Counted from the stretch's first letter, positions 17,534 to 27,784 are shown. The stretch: DNA of 64,000 nt from Corynebacterium mycetoides (GCF_900103625.1 NZ_LT629700.1:930001-994000), one strand, 5' to 3'. Notes: generated by a model from the sequence alone, not told the origin. Numbers and translations: made by a program.

Positions 17534-18977
17534 GCCAAGTTCACCGGCGGTCTGGCTGGGCCTCGGCGCAGGCCTGCTAATCGCGGCCGGTTCCTACGGG
17601 GCGGGCGCGACGCGCAATCGCGGCGGCGTCATGCGCGAGATCGGCCTCGGCCACCTCATGTCGGGGCATGGACGCTCCCTGATGGACGCGCTGCTCACCG
17701 CCGGCATGGTCGCGCTCGTGTTCGCCTGGGTGTGGCTCGGCCGCGAGATGTCCCGGCAGCGCGCAGGGATTACCGAGGCCTCGCGCGCGACCTGGCTGTG
17801 GACGGCGGCGCTCGCTCTTTCGGCGCCGATCCTGTCGCGCGACGTGTACTCCTACCTCATGCAGGGGGCCATGCGTCGCGACGGCTTCGACCCGTACACC
17901 GAGGGCGCGGCGGTGAACCCGGGCCCGTTCCTCTACGAGGTCAGCCACGACTGGCGCAACACCACAACCCCCTACGGCCCGCTCCACCTGTGGATCGGGC
18001 AGCGCGTGACCAGTCTCGTGGGCGACAACGTCACCGCGGGGCTGGTGGCCTACAAGATCATTTCCGTGGCGGGGTTTGTGGCGATCATCTGGGCGGTGCC
18101 CCGCATCGCTCGCCTCCTCGGCGGCAACCCGGCGCTCGCGCTGTGGCTGGGCGTGGCCAACCCCGTGACTCTGCTGCACATGGTGGGCGGAATGCACAAC
18201 GAGGCAGTGATGGTCGGGCTCGTCAGCCTCGGCTTGTACCTGTGCCTGCGCGCCCGGTTCGTGCCCGGTATCGCCCTGATCGCGCTCGCTGTGTCGCTCA
18301 AAGCCACCGCGGCCATCGCACTGCCCTTCGTGGTGTGGATGGCCTACAACCGGCGGCGCACCGACGCCCGGGCACGCAACGTCGCGACGTTCGTCCTAGT
18401 CTCGACGCTGTCCGTGGCCGTGACCATGGCGGTCTTAGGCGCCGTGACGGTTTTCTCCGGTTCCTCGTGGGGCTGGGTCGCGGAAATCTCGGGCAACTCG
18501 AAGGTGGTCAACCCGCTCGCGGGGCCGACCCTGGCGGCCGACGTGTTCACCCCCTTCGCCCAGCTTTTCGACGAGCACTTCCGCTACAACGCGGCCCTGT
18601 CCCTCGCGCGCACCATGGGATCGGTGCTCATGCTCGCCGGGTTGGCGCTGACGTGGTTCCTGTTCCGCCGCAACGACCGTGAGGCGGTCGCGGGCATCAC
18701 GTGCGCCTACGCCGTCGCATTCGTCGCCAACGCCGTGACCTTCCCCTGGTATTACGCGTCGCTGCTGACTCTCGTGGGCACGATCAGCACGCCCGTGTGG
18801 GTGCGCCGCGCGACCGTGCTGCTGTCCGTCATCGTCGCTTGTGCCTTTACCGGCAGCGGCAACCACCGCTTCTACGACACCTGGTTTGTGGCCGCCGCGC
18901 TCATCGCCGGGTGGGCGGCCGCCGAGTGGGTGTATCCGCGGACGGGCTCTAAAACGCCATCGCCTGCGCGCGCCTGA
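17526..18977 (+). CDS. mptA: Alpha-(1->6)-mannopyranosyltransferase (GT-C fold)
   Basis: MptA elongates the alpha-1,6-mannan core of lipomannan and lipoarabinomannan outside the membrane, using polyprenyl-phosphomannose. The 483-residue protein has about a dozen hydrophobic segments. An acidic loop motif SRDVYSYLMQG near residue 103 is typical of GT-C enzymes. It overlaps the polyprenyl synthase by eight bases, and pairing with polyprenyl synthesis suits its lipid-linked donor. Position next to pknL and the Rv2175c-like gene matches mptA of mycobacteria and C. glutamicum. Its 3' end overlaps the convergent gene by 29 bases. Confidence 0.88.
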   Translation: MHRPSSPAVWLGLGAGLLIAAGSYGAGATRNRGGVMREIGLGHLMSGHGRSLMDALLTAGMVALVFAWVWLGREMSRQRAGITEASRATWLWTAALALSAPILSRDVYSYLMQGAMRRDGFDPYTEGAAVNPGPFLYEVSHDWRNTTTPYGPLHLWIGQRVTSLVGDNVTAGLVAYKIISVAGFVAIIWAVPRIARLLGGNPALALWLGVANPVTLLHMVGGMHNEAVMVGLVSLGLYLCLRARFVPGIALIALAVSLKATAAIALPFVVWMAYNRRRTDARARNVATFVLVSTLSVAVTMAVLGAVTVFSGSSWGWVAEISGNSKVVNPLAGPTLAADVFTPFAQLFDEHFRYNAALSLARTMGSVLMLAGLALTWFLFRRNDREAVAGITCAYAVAFVANAVTFPWYYASLLTLVGTISTPVWVRRATVLLSVIVACAFTGSGNHRFYDTWFVAAALIAGWAAAEWVYPRTGSKTPSPARA

Positions 18978-19317
18978 TCACTTCGCGCGCCCCGTGCCCG
19001 TGGAGTGCGTCAACTGGGCGGCCGGGCAGGGTGTCGTCCGGGGTGAACAGGTAATGCAAAATCTCGTCCTCGCCGTACCCGCCGTCGTGCAGCACCATAA
19101 TGGCGCCTCCCACGAACTTGGACAGCTCTCCGTCGGTGCCAAGCAGCAGCTCCGGCACGTACTTCACCCCGTCCTTGCGGTAGACCAAGAGTTTGTGGGC
19201 GCCGATGAGGTCGTGCACCCTGGTAACGGGGACCCCGAGGTAGGCGGCGACATCCGGCAGCGTGAACAAGGATTCACCGGCGAGCAGAGTGTCGAGGTCA
19301 ATGTTCGGCGTAGTCAC
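18949..19317 (-). CDS. Rv2175c-like DNA-binding regulator
   Basis: A 122-residue protein with an N-terminal helix-turn-helix (LPDVAAYLGVPVTRVHDLIGAHKLLVYR, about residues 20-47) and a C-terminal helical part ending in REVIRRAQAMAF. It matches the Rv2175c family, whose mycobacterial member is a phosphorylation substrate of PknL. It is divergent from pknL here, and both features support the same pairing. The start is GTG 19317; a TAAGGT hexamer seven bases upstream (19325-19330) suggests a leaderless mRNA. Its 3' end overlaps mptA tail-to-tail. Confidence 0.85.
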   Translation of the reverse strand: MTTPNIDLDTLLAGESLFTLPDVAAYLGVPVTRVHDLIGAHKLLVYRKDGVKYVPELLLGTDGELSKFVGGAIMVLHDGGYGEDEILHYLFTPDDTLPGRPVDALHGHGAREVIRRAQAMAF

Positions 19318-19428
19318 ACAGCACACCTTACCCGCGCACCCGGTAACCCGGGAACCTGTAGACGCGCAGGTGCGCAGCGGCGGCTTCCCGGTGGTCTTTG
19401 CGGGCGGGCGTCGGCCATACTGGAGGGT

Positions 19429-20697
19429 ATGCACCCTGAGCAGCCCATGCAGCCCATGCAGCCCCAGCCACAGCTTTCCGTCGGCGACTACCTGGACAAC
19501 CGCTACGTGGTTGACCGCCCGATCGCCCGCGGCGGCATGTCGACGGTGTACCGGTGCGTGGACGTACGGCTGGGCCGCGAGGTGGCGGCCAAGGTGATGG
19601 ACGAGCGCTACGTGCACGACCAGGTCTTTCTCAGCCGCTTTCGGCGCGAGGCCCGAGCGATGGCCCAGCTCTCGCACCCAAACCTGGTTAACGTCTACGA
19701 CTTCTCCCACGAGGGCGACCAGGTGTTTCTCATCATGGAGCTCATCACGGGCGGAACCCTGCGGGAGCTGCTGGACGAGCGCGGCCCCATGCCTCCCCAC
19801 GCCGCGGCGGCGGTGATGCGGGCAACGCTGACCGGGCTGTCGATTGCCCACCGCAAGGGGATGGTGCACCGCGACATCAAGCCGGACAACATCTTGATCA
19901 ACGCCGATCACAGGGTGAAGCTGGCCGATTTCGGGCTCGTGCGCGCGGCGGCGGATTCGAACCACTCGACGGATCAGATCGTGGGAACGGTGAGTTACCT
20001 CTCCCCCGAACAGGTCGACGGCAGCGCCATGACGCAGGCCTCGGACGTCTACTCCGCCGGCATCGTGCTCTTCGAGCTGCTCACCGGCACCGTCCCGTTC
20101 ACCGGCGACACTCCCTTGGCCCACGCCTACGCGCGGCTGAACCGGGACGTCCCGGCGCCGTCGTCACGCATCGAGGGCGTGCCCATGCTTTTCGACGAGC
20201 TGGTGGCCACCGCGACCGCCCGCGACCCGCGCGACCGGTTCGAGGACGCCGCGGAGTTCCTCGCCGCGCTTGACGACGTCGCCGCGGAGCTGCGCTTGCC
20301 GGAGTACGTGGTGCCGGTTCCCACGAACTCCGCGGCGAACCGCGCGGCCGCTCACCCGACGTCCTTCACCCCCGTGCCTACACCGTTGCCGGAGGCGGGA
20401 ACCCGCGCGCTTGATCAGCGGCTGTTCCCCGACGCCGCGTCCGGAAGCACCCGCGTCGTCGGGGCAACGGCTGCGCCCGAACCGGCACCGAAACCGATGC
20501 CCGCTCCCGTCCCGGCGCCCGCGCCGGCCCACACGCCGGCCCCGCGCATGACGCCGCCGGATCCAGTGAGCAACCGCAACGCGCTGGCGACGGCCGTGTT
20601 CACGATCGCCTCCCTGCTCGTGATCGCGCTGGTGGCCATCGGCGCGTGGTGGTTCGGGTCGGGCTACTACGGCGACATCCCCGCCCTCATTGTGTAG
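19429..20697 (+). CDS. pknL: Serine/threonine protein kinase PknL
   Basis: A 422-residue membrane Ser/Thr kinase. The kinase domain covers about residues 25-290, with the glycine loop IARGGMSTVY, catalytic-lysine motif AAKVMDE (Lys55), the catalytic loop VHRDIKPDN (Asp149) and DFG in LADFGLV. A Pro/Ala-rich linker leads to one membrane helix near residues 393-413 and only a short external tail without PASTA domains, as in mycobacterial PknL. The start ATG 19429 is preceded by GGAGGGT. The N-terminus carries an odd MQP repeat. The kinase is divergent from its likely substrate regulator. Confidence 0.92.
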   Translation: MHPEQPMQPMQPQPQLSVGDYLDNRYVVDRPIARGGMSTVYRCVDVRLGREVAAKVMDERYVHDQVFLSRFRREARAMAQLSHPNLVNVYDFSHEGDQVFLIMELITGGTLRELLDERGPMPPHAAAAVMRATLTGLSIAHRKGMVHRDIKPDNILINADHRVKLADFGLVRAAADSNHSTDQIVGTVSYLSPEQVDGSAMTQASDVYSAGIVLFELLTGTVPFTGDTPLAHAYARLNRDVPAPSSRIEGVPMLFDELVATATARDPRDRFEDAAEFLAALDDVAAELRLPEYVVPVPTNSAANRAAAHPTSFTPVPTPLPEAGTRALDQRLFPDAASGSTRVVGATAAPEPAPKPMPAPVPAPAPAHTPAPRMTPPDPVSNRNALATAVFTIASLLVIALVAIGAWWFGSGYYGDIPALIV

Positions 20698-20746
20698 GAC
20701 GGGGATGTTCGGCTAGCCGCGGCGCTCAGCTGCAGCGCAGTTGACC

Positions 20747-22138
<1,392 letters not shown>

Positions 22139-22194
22139 TCAAGTTTTATCATGCTGGGGGCATATTTGGAACCCCAGGTCACGGGAAGCGATTG

Positions 22195-22728
22195 TCACCT
22201 GGTGGAATGGTGTTCCCGCACGATGGAAACCTGCCCATTGTCGCCCAGCGGCAGGGCCGCAGTACAGGCGGTGAACTTGGCCAGGTTGTGGCGGGCGTCG
22301 ACAAGCGCGTTGTGGTTGCCCTTGGGCAAACTGGGCAGCTTCGGGCGCCCCGCCATCTCCCAGTACTGCTTCAGTTCGCGGGTGTACCGCGGCAGCGCCT
22401 TCGGGAGCGCGCTCATGTCGCCCCACAGCTGGGCCAAGACAACGTGATCGTAGGCGCCCACCCAGGCCCACAGCTCCGGGTGGCCCGGCCCGGCGGTGAC
22501 AAACTCGAGCACCTCGCGCCGGATCGCGGCGTTCGGCTTCCACTCGGACTCCCCGGGGCTGGGAAGCTTGTCCAGGACGTTGTCGCGCACCCACCGGTTC
22601 GCCTTGGCCGCGTCGAAGTCCGTCGACACCGCGTAATACTCGCGGCCGTCCTCGGCGACAATCCCGATGGAGACCAGCTCGATGGTCGCGCCGTCCTCGA
22701 TGAACTCGGTGTCGTAGAAGTAGCGCAC
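22195..22728 (-). CDS. 3'-5' exoribonuclease (Rv2179c/RNase AS type)
   Basis: A 177-residue DEDD-fold exonuclease. The first catalytic acids are in RYFYDTEFIEDG (residues 2-13) and the later ones in AWVGAYDHVVLAQLWG and NALVDARHNLAKF, giving the D-E-D-H-D pattern. Rv2179c homologues act on 3' overhangs of adenosine-rich RNA. I chose GTG 22728 because homologues begin at RYFYDTEF. An in-frame ATG at 22752 with GGAG upstream would add eight residues and overlap the upstream gene. It probably forms an operon with that small membrane gene. Confidence 0.85.
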   Translation of the reverse strand: MRYFYDTEFIEDGATIELVSIGIVAEDGREYYAVSTDFDAAKANRWVRDNVLDKLPSPGESEWKPNAAIRREVLEFVTAGPGHPELWAWVGAYDHVVLAQLWGDMSALPKALPRYTRELKQYWEMAGRPKLPSLPKGNHNALVDARHNLAKFTACTAALPLGDNGQVSIVREHHSTR

Positions 22729-22729
22729 C

Positions 22730-22933
22730 CTACCCACGCCCGGACGCGTCATCGCGCTCCGCGGGATCCGGGGCGGATGCCCCGCGCCGGCGCGGCCAGA
22801 ACATGACCACCGCCACGCCGATCACCGCGAGCGGGGCGACAACGTTGATGTAGCGGCCGGTCTGGGTGGCCACCATGACTGCGGCGACGAGCACGCAGCA
22901 TAAGGCCACGCGGATGAGAAGGTCTCGGTCCAT
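22730..22933 (-). CDS. Small two-helix membrane protein
   Basis: A 67-residue protein with two hydrophobic segments (about residues 7-23 and 30-46), the motif MFWPRRR after the second, and a charged tail. I do not recognise a named family. The start ATG 22933 is favoured because TAAGAT (22941-22946) lies exactly seven bases upstream, a leaderless arrangement. An ATG at 22942 is the alternative. It ends one base before the exoribonuclease start, so the two are probably co-transcribed. Confidence 0.6.
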   Translation of the reverse strand: MDRDLLIRVALCCVLVAAVMVATQTGRYINVVAPLAVIGVAVVMFWPRRRGASAPDPAERDDASGRG

Positions 22934-22948
22934 GGCCACCATCTTAAA

Positions 22949-23686
22949 TTACGGCGTCTTAGGTTCCGCACCCGCGGGGTAGCCGTGGCCGGCCTCGAGC
23001 GACTTCTTCACCTCGGACGCGTATACGTCCACGTACTCGTAGCCCGACAGCTCACTGAGCTTTTCCATGATGAAGTCGGTGAACGGGCGCGCCACCTCAC
23101 GGGAGTCGGGGTCGTAGCCGTTCTCGCGCGCCCACGCGTGCGGGCTGATCGGCTCCCCGACCTTGATGCGTACCCGCCGGGGGCGCGGAACGAAGGTGCC
23201 AATCGGGTTGGCGTTGCGGGTGCCAATCATCGCCACCGGGATGACGTCGACATTGTTCTTCATCGCGATACGCGCCATGCCGGTGCGCCCCTTGTACAAG
23301 CGCCCGTCCGGCGAGCGCGTGCCCTCGGGGTAAAACCCCATCAGCTTTCCGTCGGCGAAGACCTCCTCCGCCGCGCGCTCCAGGTCGTCTGCGGCCCCGG
23401 AGGAGCTGCGATCTACTGGGATCTGGCCCACCGAGCTGAAGAAGAAGCGCTGGATCGCTCCGCCGACACCCGGGGTGGTGAAGTATTCCTTCTTCGCCGG
23501 GAACGTGAGCTGGCGCCACACCATCAGCGGGAGGTAGAACGAATCCATCACGGCCTGGTGGTTCGACGCCAAAATGGCGGTGCCCGTGCGCGGAATGTTG
23601 TGCGCGCCCTCGATCGTCGGCCGGTTCCACACCAGCAACGGCGGGCCTAGGATGGCCTTGAACACCGCATACCATTTGTTCACCAT
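22949..23686 (-). CDS. 1-acyl-sn-glycerol-3-phosphate acyltransferase (PlsC-like)
   Basis: A 245-residue membrane-associated acyltransferase of the PlsC family, acylating lysophosphatidate or a related lipid. The catalytic motif H-x4-D is in SNHQAVMD near residue 42. The phosphate-binding EGTRS motif lies in FYPEGTRSPDG near residue 120. The start ATG 23686 has AAAGGAAAA upstream. It follows the glucokinase gene by 11 bases and pimB', so it may act on phosphatidylinositol mannoside or phospholipid synthesis. The exact lipid acceptor is unknown. Confidence 0.85.
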   Translation of the reverse strand: MVNKWYAVFKAILGPPLLVWNRPTIEGAHNIPRTGTAILASNHQAVMDSFYLPLMVWRQLTFPAKKEYFTTPGVGGAIQRFFFSSVGQIPVDRSSSGAADDLERAAEEVFADGKLMGFYPEGTRSPDGRLYKGRTGMARIAMKNNVDVIPVAMIGTRNANPIGTFVPRPRRVRIKVGEPISPHAWARENGYDPDSREVARPFTDFIMEKLSELSGYEYVDVYASEVKKSLEAGHGYPAGAEPKTP

Positions 23687-23697
23687 GTGCTTTTCCT

Positions 23698-24669
23698 TTA
23701 CACCAGTTTCCGCGCCAAATCAGCCACGCCGATCATACCTGCCTCGGGGCCGAGCTCGGCGCGAATGAGTGTCGGCAGCGGCCGGTAGCCGGCGCCCACG
23801 ATGTCGCGGGCCATGGCGCTCCTCGCCCGGTCGATGAAGAGATCCGCGTCGTCGCTGACTCCCCCGCCCAGCACGATGAGCTCGGGGTCGAGTACGTCGG
23901 CGACGATGGAGAGCCCCTGGCCGAGCCAGTCCGCGAACGTGTCGACGGCCGCCCGCCCCAGCGCATCCCCGCTCCGCGCCGCAGCCATCACGTCGTGCCC
24001 GTTGGCGCGCTTGTCCACTACTTTGCGGTAGAGCCCGCACGCTTTGTACCCGCCGGCGGAGGCGACCTCCACGGCGGTGTCCACCAGAGCCGTGCCGGAG
24101 GCGTAGCGCTCCAGACAGCCGTGTTTGCCGCAGGAGCACACCCGCCCGCCCGGCACGACGGTGAGGTGCCCGAACTCCGGGGCCGTGCCGAACGCCCCGC
24201 GGTAGATCTCGCCGTGGTGCATCAGCGTGGCGCCGATTCCCGTGCCGACGGCGAAGAACACCCACGTCTCGGCGTTCTTCGCCGCGCCGAACTTGTATTC
24301 CCCCCACGCCGCGGAGTTGGCGTCGTGCTCGAGGCGCACGGGCAGACCGATCGCGTCTTCCAGCATGGCCTTGACGGGGGCGTCGCTGCGCCACGGCAGG
24401 TGCGGGGCGAAGCGGACCTTTTCGCACTCCGGGTCGAGGAACCCCGCGATTGCCACCCCCACGGCGGAAATGTCGTGCCCGCGGCGCAGGTCGGCCACGA
24501 GATCGGTGATCGCCGCGGTGAGCTCGTCGGCGTCGTGGGGCGACTGGATCGAGCGGGAGTCGATGATGGCGCCGTCGCCCGTCACCACGCCCGCACGCGT
24601 GTTGGTGCCGCCGATGTCGAATCCGACCGTCAGGTGATTTGTCGACGGGCTGTGGGAGTGCTGGGACAT
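23698..24669 (-). CDS. glk: ROK-family glucokinase
   Basis: A 323-residue sugar kinase that phosphorylates glucose with ATP. The phosphate-binding loop GFDIGGTNTRAGVV is near residue 16. The sugar-binding motif LEHDANSAAWGEY is near 112 and EFGHLTV near 166. The ROK zinc cluster CSCGKHGCLE is near 177. I favour ATG 24669 over the in-frame TTG at 24675. It sits between pimB' (11 bases away) and the acyltransferase (11 bases), apparently one operon. Polyphosphate glucokinase is a possible alternative, but the protein is longer than those usually are. Confidence 0.85.
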   Translation of the reverse strand: MSQHSHSPSTNHLTVGFDIGGTNTRAGVVTGDGAIIDSRSIQSPHDADELTAAITDLVADLRRGHDISAVGVAIAGFLDPECEKVRFAPHLPWRSDAPVKAMLEDAIGLPVRLEHDANSAAWGEYKFGAAKNAETWVFFAVGTGIGATLMHHGEIYRGAFGTAPEFGHLTVVPGGRVCSCGKHGCLERYASGTALVDTAVEVASAGGYKACGLYRKVVDKRANGHDVMAAARSGDALGRAAVDTFADWLGQGLSIVADVLDPELIVLGGGVSDDADLFIDRARSAMARDIVGAGYRPLPTLIRAELGPEAGMIGVADLARKLV

Positions 24670-24680
24670 AGCCAACTATG

Positions 24681-25820
24681 TTAACCCGTGGCGTCCAAGA
24701 GCCTTACCAGCCTGTCGCCCAAGACGTCCCAGGAAAACGTGCGCGACACATGCGCGCGGCCTGCCTCCCCCATGGCACGGCGCCGCTCCGGGTCCGCCAA
24801 AAGCCCCGTCAACGCGCCGGCGAGCTCGGCCGTGTCGCGCCCATCAACGACGATGCCGGTCGCCGGCGTCACCGTTTCCGGAGCGCCCCCCGAGGTGCCG
24901 GCAATGACGGGGATCCCGCAGGCCTGCGCCTCCAGGTACACAATGCCCAGGCCTTCCACGTCCAGCCCGGCCCCCCGGGTCCGCGCGGGCATGGCGAAGA
25001 CATCCGCCGCCGCGATGATGTCGCGCAGCTGCGTGCGTTCGACGGAGCCGGTGAAAATGACCGCGTCCCCGAGGCCGCGCGCCCGCTTCCTCAAGGTGTG
25101 CTCGTACGGCCCGTCCCCTGTGATCACGAGGCGGGTGCCGGGAATGGAACGGGCGACGTGCGGGAGGGCGTCGATAAGCGAGTCTTGCCCTTTCCGCGCA
25201 ACCAGGCGGGACGCGCACACGATGAGCGGGGCTCCCCCCACACCCAGCTGGTCGCGCGTCGCGGCCCGTTCCGCGTCGCTCGCGGGGCGGAAAAACCGCG
25301 TATCGACGCCCGAGGGCAACGCCTCGAACCGCGCAGACGTCCCGAGCGGGCGGCGGAGCCGACCCAGCGTGTAGCGCGAAATGTAGGTCACGGTGTCCGC
25401 GCTGCGGCCGATGGCCCCCAAGAGCTGCCGCGCCCCGGGGAGCATCGACCACCCCACCTCGTGGCCGTGGGTGGAGGCGACGACGCGGCGCGCCCCGGCC
25501 GCCTTCGCCGCCGACCCCATGACCGCCAGCGGCGCGGCGGCACCGAACCAGACCGTGTCTACCCCGTGGAGGCGAATCAAGCGCTGCATCTCGCGCACGG
25601 TAGCCGGGGTGGGCAGCATGACCCGCCGCGGCCAGCGGACCACGGTGTAGGAAAGCCCCGCGTCGAAGCGGCGCGCTGCGTCTCTATCCTGCGTTGAGGC
25701 GAACACGATCAGGTTGTTGGCGCCCGCGCGGCGCACGTACTGGCCGGCGAAGTCGCGCACATACGACTGAATCCCGCCCACAGTGGGCGGGAAGTCGTTG
25801 GTGACCAGCAAAACGGTCAT
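24681..25820 (-). CDS. pimB: GDP-mannose-dependent phosphatidylinositol monomannoside mannosyltransferase (PimB')
   Basis: A 379-residue GT4 glycosyltransferase that adds the second mannose to phosphatidylinositol mannoside (Ac1PIM1 to Ac1PIM2) on the cytoplasmic face. It starts with MTVLLVTNDFPPTVGGIQSYV, the glycine-rich acceptor loop. It has the nucleotide-sugar motif SRLVARKGQD near residue 203 and the E-x7-E region ARTRGAGLDVEGLGIVYLEA near 280. Genomic neighbours (NlpC/P60 gene one base upstream, glk downstream) match the pimB' locus of C. glutamicum and Rv2188c. Confidence 0.9.
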   Translation of the reverse strand: MTVLLVTNDFPPTVGGIQSYVRDFAGQYVRRAGANNLIVFASTQDRDAARRFDAGLSYTVVRWPRRVMLPTPATVREMQRLIRLHGVDTVWFGAAAPLAVMGSAAKAAGARRVVASTHGHEVGWSMLPGARQLLGAIGRSADTVTYISRYTLGRLRRPLGTSARFEALPSGVDTRFFRPASDAERAATRDQLGVGGAPLIVCASRLVARKGQDSLIDALPHVARSIPGTRLVITGDGPYEHTLRKRARGLGDAVIFTGSVERTQLRDIIAAADVFAMPARTRGAGLDVEGLGIVYLEAQACGIPVIAGTSGGAPETVTPATGIVVDGRDTAELAGALTGLLADPERRRAMGEAGRAHVSRTFSWDVLGDRLVRLLDATG

Positions 25821-25821
25821 G

Positions 25822-26853
25822 CTAGTAGCGCACGGCCCCCTGAATCGGCATCGAGTTCAGCGGCACGACCTGGACGGGGATGCCGTAGTCGGACGCGTGC
25901 ACGACCTGCCCGTTGCCGATGTACATTCCCACGTGCGTCACGCCCGGGTAGTAACCGACGATGTCTCCGGGCTGCAGCTGAGACAGCGGGACCGGCGTGC
26001 CGCCCGCCAGCTGTGCCTGGGACGTCCGCGGAATGGACTTGCCGTTCTGCGCGTACGCCCACACCATGAGACCCGAGCAGTCGAACGCGTCCGGGCCGGA
26101 GGCGCCCCACCCGTAGGGCTTGCCCAGCTGTGCCAAGGCTGCCCCGGTGATCCCGGAGGCGAAAGCTGCGGGTGCCAGCAGGTCGGGCGACACCGGGTTG
26201 CCCTGGTTCGCCCACGCCTGGCGCGCCTCGGGCGACAACGCGTCAACGCGCGCCTCGACGTCCTGGATCCGCTTCTCAATGTCCTGGCGCTCGGACTCGA
26301 GACGGTCACGCTGCGCCTGGAGCTTGCCTCGCGTGTACTGAGCCTCCGCCTTGGCCACGTCCGCCGCCCTGGCGGAGTCTATGACGTCCTGAGTCGCGGC
26401 GCGCAGCCCCTCGAGCTGGTTCTGGCGACTGCGTGCAACGGAGCCGAGGTACGTGGACTTGTCGATGACCTCCTGCGGCGTGTCCGAGCCGAGAGCGTTG
26501 ACAACGTTGTCCACCTGGAGCGTGCGGTACGTCGAGGCGGCGACGCTGTTGACCCCCGACTGCTGCGCCTCGCGAGCCAGGCGGGCTTCGTTCGTCCTCG
26601 CTTGGGCCGCCGCGACGTCCGCGACGCTTCGGTCGAGGGTGCGCTGAGCCTCGTCGATCTGAACTTCGAGGTCCTTGATCTGCTCCATCTTGGCCGTCGC
26701 CTCGTCGGAGGCCGACGCGAGTTCTTCGATCAGGGCGTCGACGTCGTCCGCGTGTGCCGGGGCGAAGCCGGATGCGGCGACGGTGGCCGCCGTCGCGAAC
26801 GAGAGTGACGCGCGAACACCACGCCTACGCGGCGTGAAAGAGTGTTTGCCCAC
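25822..26853 (-). CDS. Secreted NlpC/P60 peptidoglycan endopeptidase with coiled coil (RipC-like)
   Basis: A 343-residue exported cell-wall hydrolase that cleaves peptidoglycan stem peptides, probably at cell separation. It has a signal peptide (about residues 1-35, ending APAHA), a long coiled coil (about 36-205) that would serve for FtsEX-type regulation, and a C-terminal NlpC/P60 domain. The catalytic Cys259 is in AFDCSGLMVW and the histidine in GVTHVGMYIG. The start is GTG 26853. A strong promoter lies 60-85 bases upstream. pimB' begins one base after its stop. This resembles Rv2190c (RipC). Confidence 0.92.
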   Translation of the reverse strand: MGKHSFTPRRRGVRASLSFATAATVAASGFAPAHADDVDALIEELASASDEATAKMEQIKDLEVQIDEAQRTLDRSVADVAAAQARTNEARLAREAQQSGVNSVAASTYRTLQVDNVVNALGSDTPQEVIDKSTYLGSVARSRQNQLEGLRAATQDVIDSARAADVAKAEAQYTRGKLQAQRDRLESERQDIEKRIQDVEARVDALSPEARQAWANQGNPVSPDLLAPAAFASGITGAALAQLGKPYGWGASGPDAFDCSGLMVWAYAQNGKSIPRTSQAQLAGGTPVPLSQLQPGDIVGYYPGVTHVGMYIGNGQVVHASDYGIPVQVVPLNSMPIQGAVRY

Positions 26854-26911
26854 GATGTATGCCTGGTCCTTCCCCAGCTGACCTGTAGAAACTTTATAGA
26901 ACCGTTACTGT

Positions 26912-26939
26912 ACTATAGCGCCCCCGCCCGCGAATTCAA
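26912..26939 (-). promoter_or_regulatory. Promoter of the RipC-like gene
   Basis: On the minus strand TTGAAT (26934-26939) and TATAGT (26912-26917) are spaced 16 bases apart, a near-consensus sigma-A promoter. The leader to GTG 26853 would be about 50 bases. It contains GTAACGG, which could be part of an MtrA-type site, although I cannot confirm that. Confidence 0.7.
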
Positions 26940-26964
26940 GGCGGGGGTAGTACCAATAGGAAAC

Positions 26965-26996
26965 CCGGCCCGCGCCCGAGACGGGGGCGAAGCCGG
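26965..26996 (-). terminator. Candidate terminator after the second NlpC/P60 gene
   Basis: An imperfect GC-rich hairpin (CCGGC..CGCCC / GGGCG..GCCGG) lies just downstream of the stop codon at 27013 and is followed by GTTTCCT on the minus strand. The weak T run makes this tentative. Confidence 0.45.
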
Positions 26997-27012
26997 ATCG
27001 ACCTTCATGGAG

Positions 27013-27762
27013 TTAGAAGCGCACCACGGAGTGGATCGGCATCATGTTGAGCGGCCGCTCTGCGACGGGAGAATTGGAGTTCAGCGCGTCGATGATCGTG
27101 CCGTTGCCGGCGTAGATGCCCACGTGGGATGCGCCGCTGTAGTACACGACAATGTCGCCCGGCTGGATGTCGCTCAACGACACCTGCTGGCCGCCGGATG
27201 CCTGCGCCTGCGAGGTGCGCGGGATGGCCTTGCCCGCCTGAGCGTGAACCCAAGAGGTGAAGCCGGAGCAGTCGAAGGCGTCGGGGCCCGAAGCGCCGTA
27301 GACGTACGGGGAGCCAATCTTCGATCGGGCGATGTCCACGATCTTCTGTCCGGCGGTCTGCTCCTGCACCACGGGTGCAGCCTGGACGGGGGCCTCGGCT
27401 GCGGTCGCCGCGGCGGAGTACTGCGCGGGCGCGTAGCGCGCCTCGACATCGGCGATGAACGCGGTGAAGCCGGGGACGTTTTCCACGCCCGGGATGGACT
27501 TGACGGCTGCGATAGCCGACGCGATGTCGGTGGTGCTCTGCTGGCCGGCGAGGGACGGAATCCACATCTCGATGCCCGGGATGGCTGCGATGCCCGGGAC
27601 GTTTTCGATGCCGGGAACCTCCACGGAGACCGGCGAGTTGGGCACGCGGACCTCAGCCGCGTGGGCGGTACCGGGGGCCAGAAGGGTTGCGCCGGTGATG
27701 ACGGCGGAAACGGCGGCAATGTTGCGCGCGACGGACGAGTTCTGGCGACGGTTATGTGCCAC
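27013..27762 (-). CDS. Secreted NlpC/P60 peptidoglycan hydrolase controlled by a c-di-AMP riboswitch
   Basis: A 249-residue exported protein with a signal peptide (about residues 1-35, ending GTAHA). A central stretch of repeated PG-hydrophobic units (VPGIENVPGIAAIPGIEMW, later SIPGVENVPGF) leads to a C-terminal NlpC/P60 domain. The catalytic Cys165 lies in AFDCSGFTSW and the histidine in GASHVGIYAG. It should cleave stem peptides in the cell wall. Its mRNA leader carries a ydaO-type riboswitch, so expression probably responds to cyclic di-AMP. It corresponds to nlpC (cg2402 type) of C. glutamicum by position. Confidence 0.92.
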   Translation of the reverse strand: MAHNRRQNSSVARNIAAVSAVITGATLLAPGTAHAAEVRVPNSPVSVEVPGIENVPGIAAIPGIEMWIPSLAGQQSTTDIASAIAAVKSIPGVENVPGFTAFIADVEARYAPAQYSAAATAAEAPVQAAPVVQEQTAGQKIVDIARSKIGSPYVYGASGPDAFDCSGFTSWVHAQAGKAIPRTSQAQASGGQQVSLSDIQPGDIVVYYSGASHVGIYAGNGTIIDALNSNSPVAERPLNMMPIHSVVRF

Positions 27763-27784
27763 TGGGATTACTCCATATCTTCTC

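Noticed and set aside
20698..20746. Candidate terminator between pknL and aroG
   Set aside because: Only a five-base stem around GCGCT/AGCGC is visible, without a T run in either direction.
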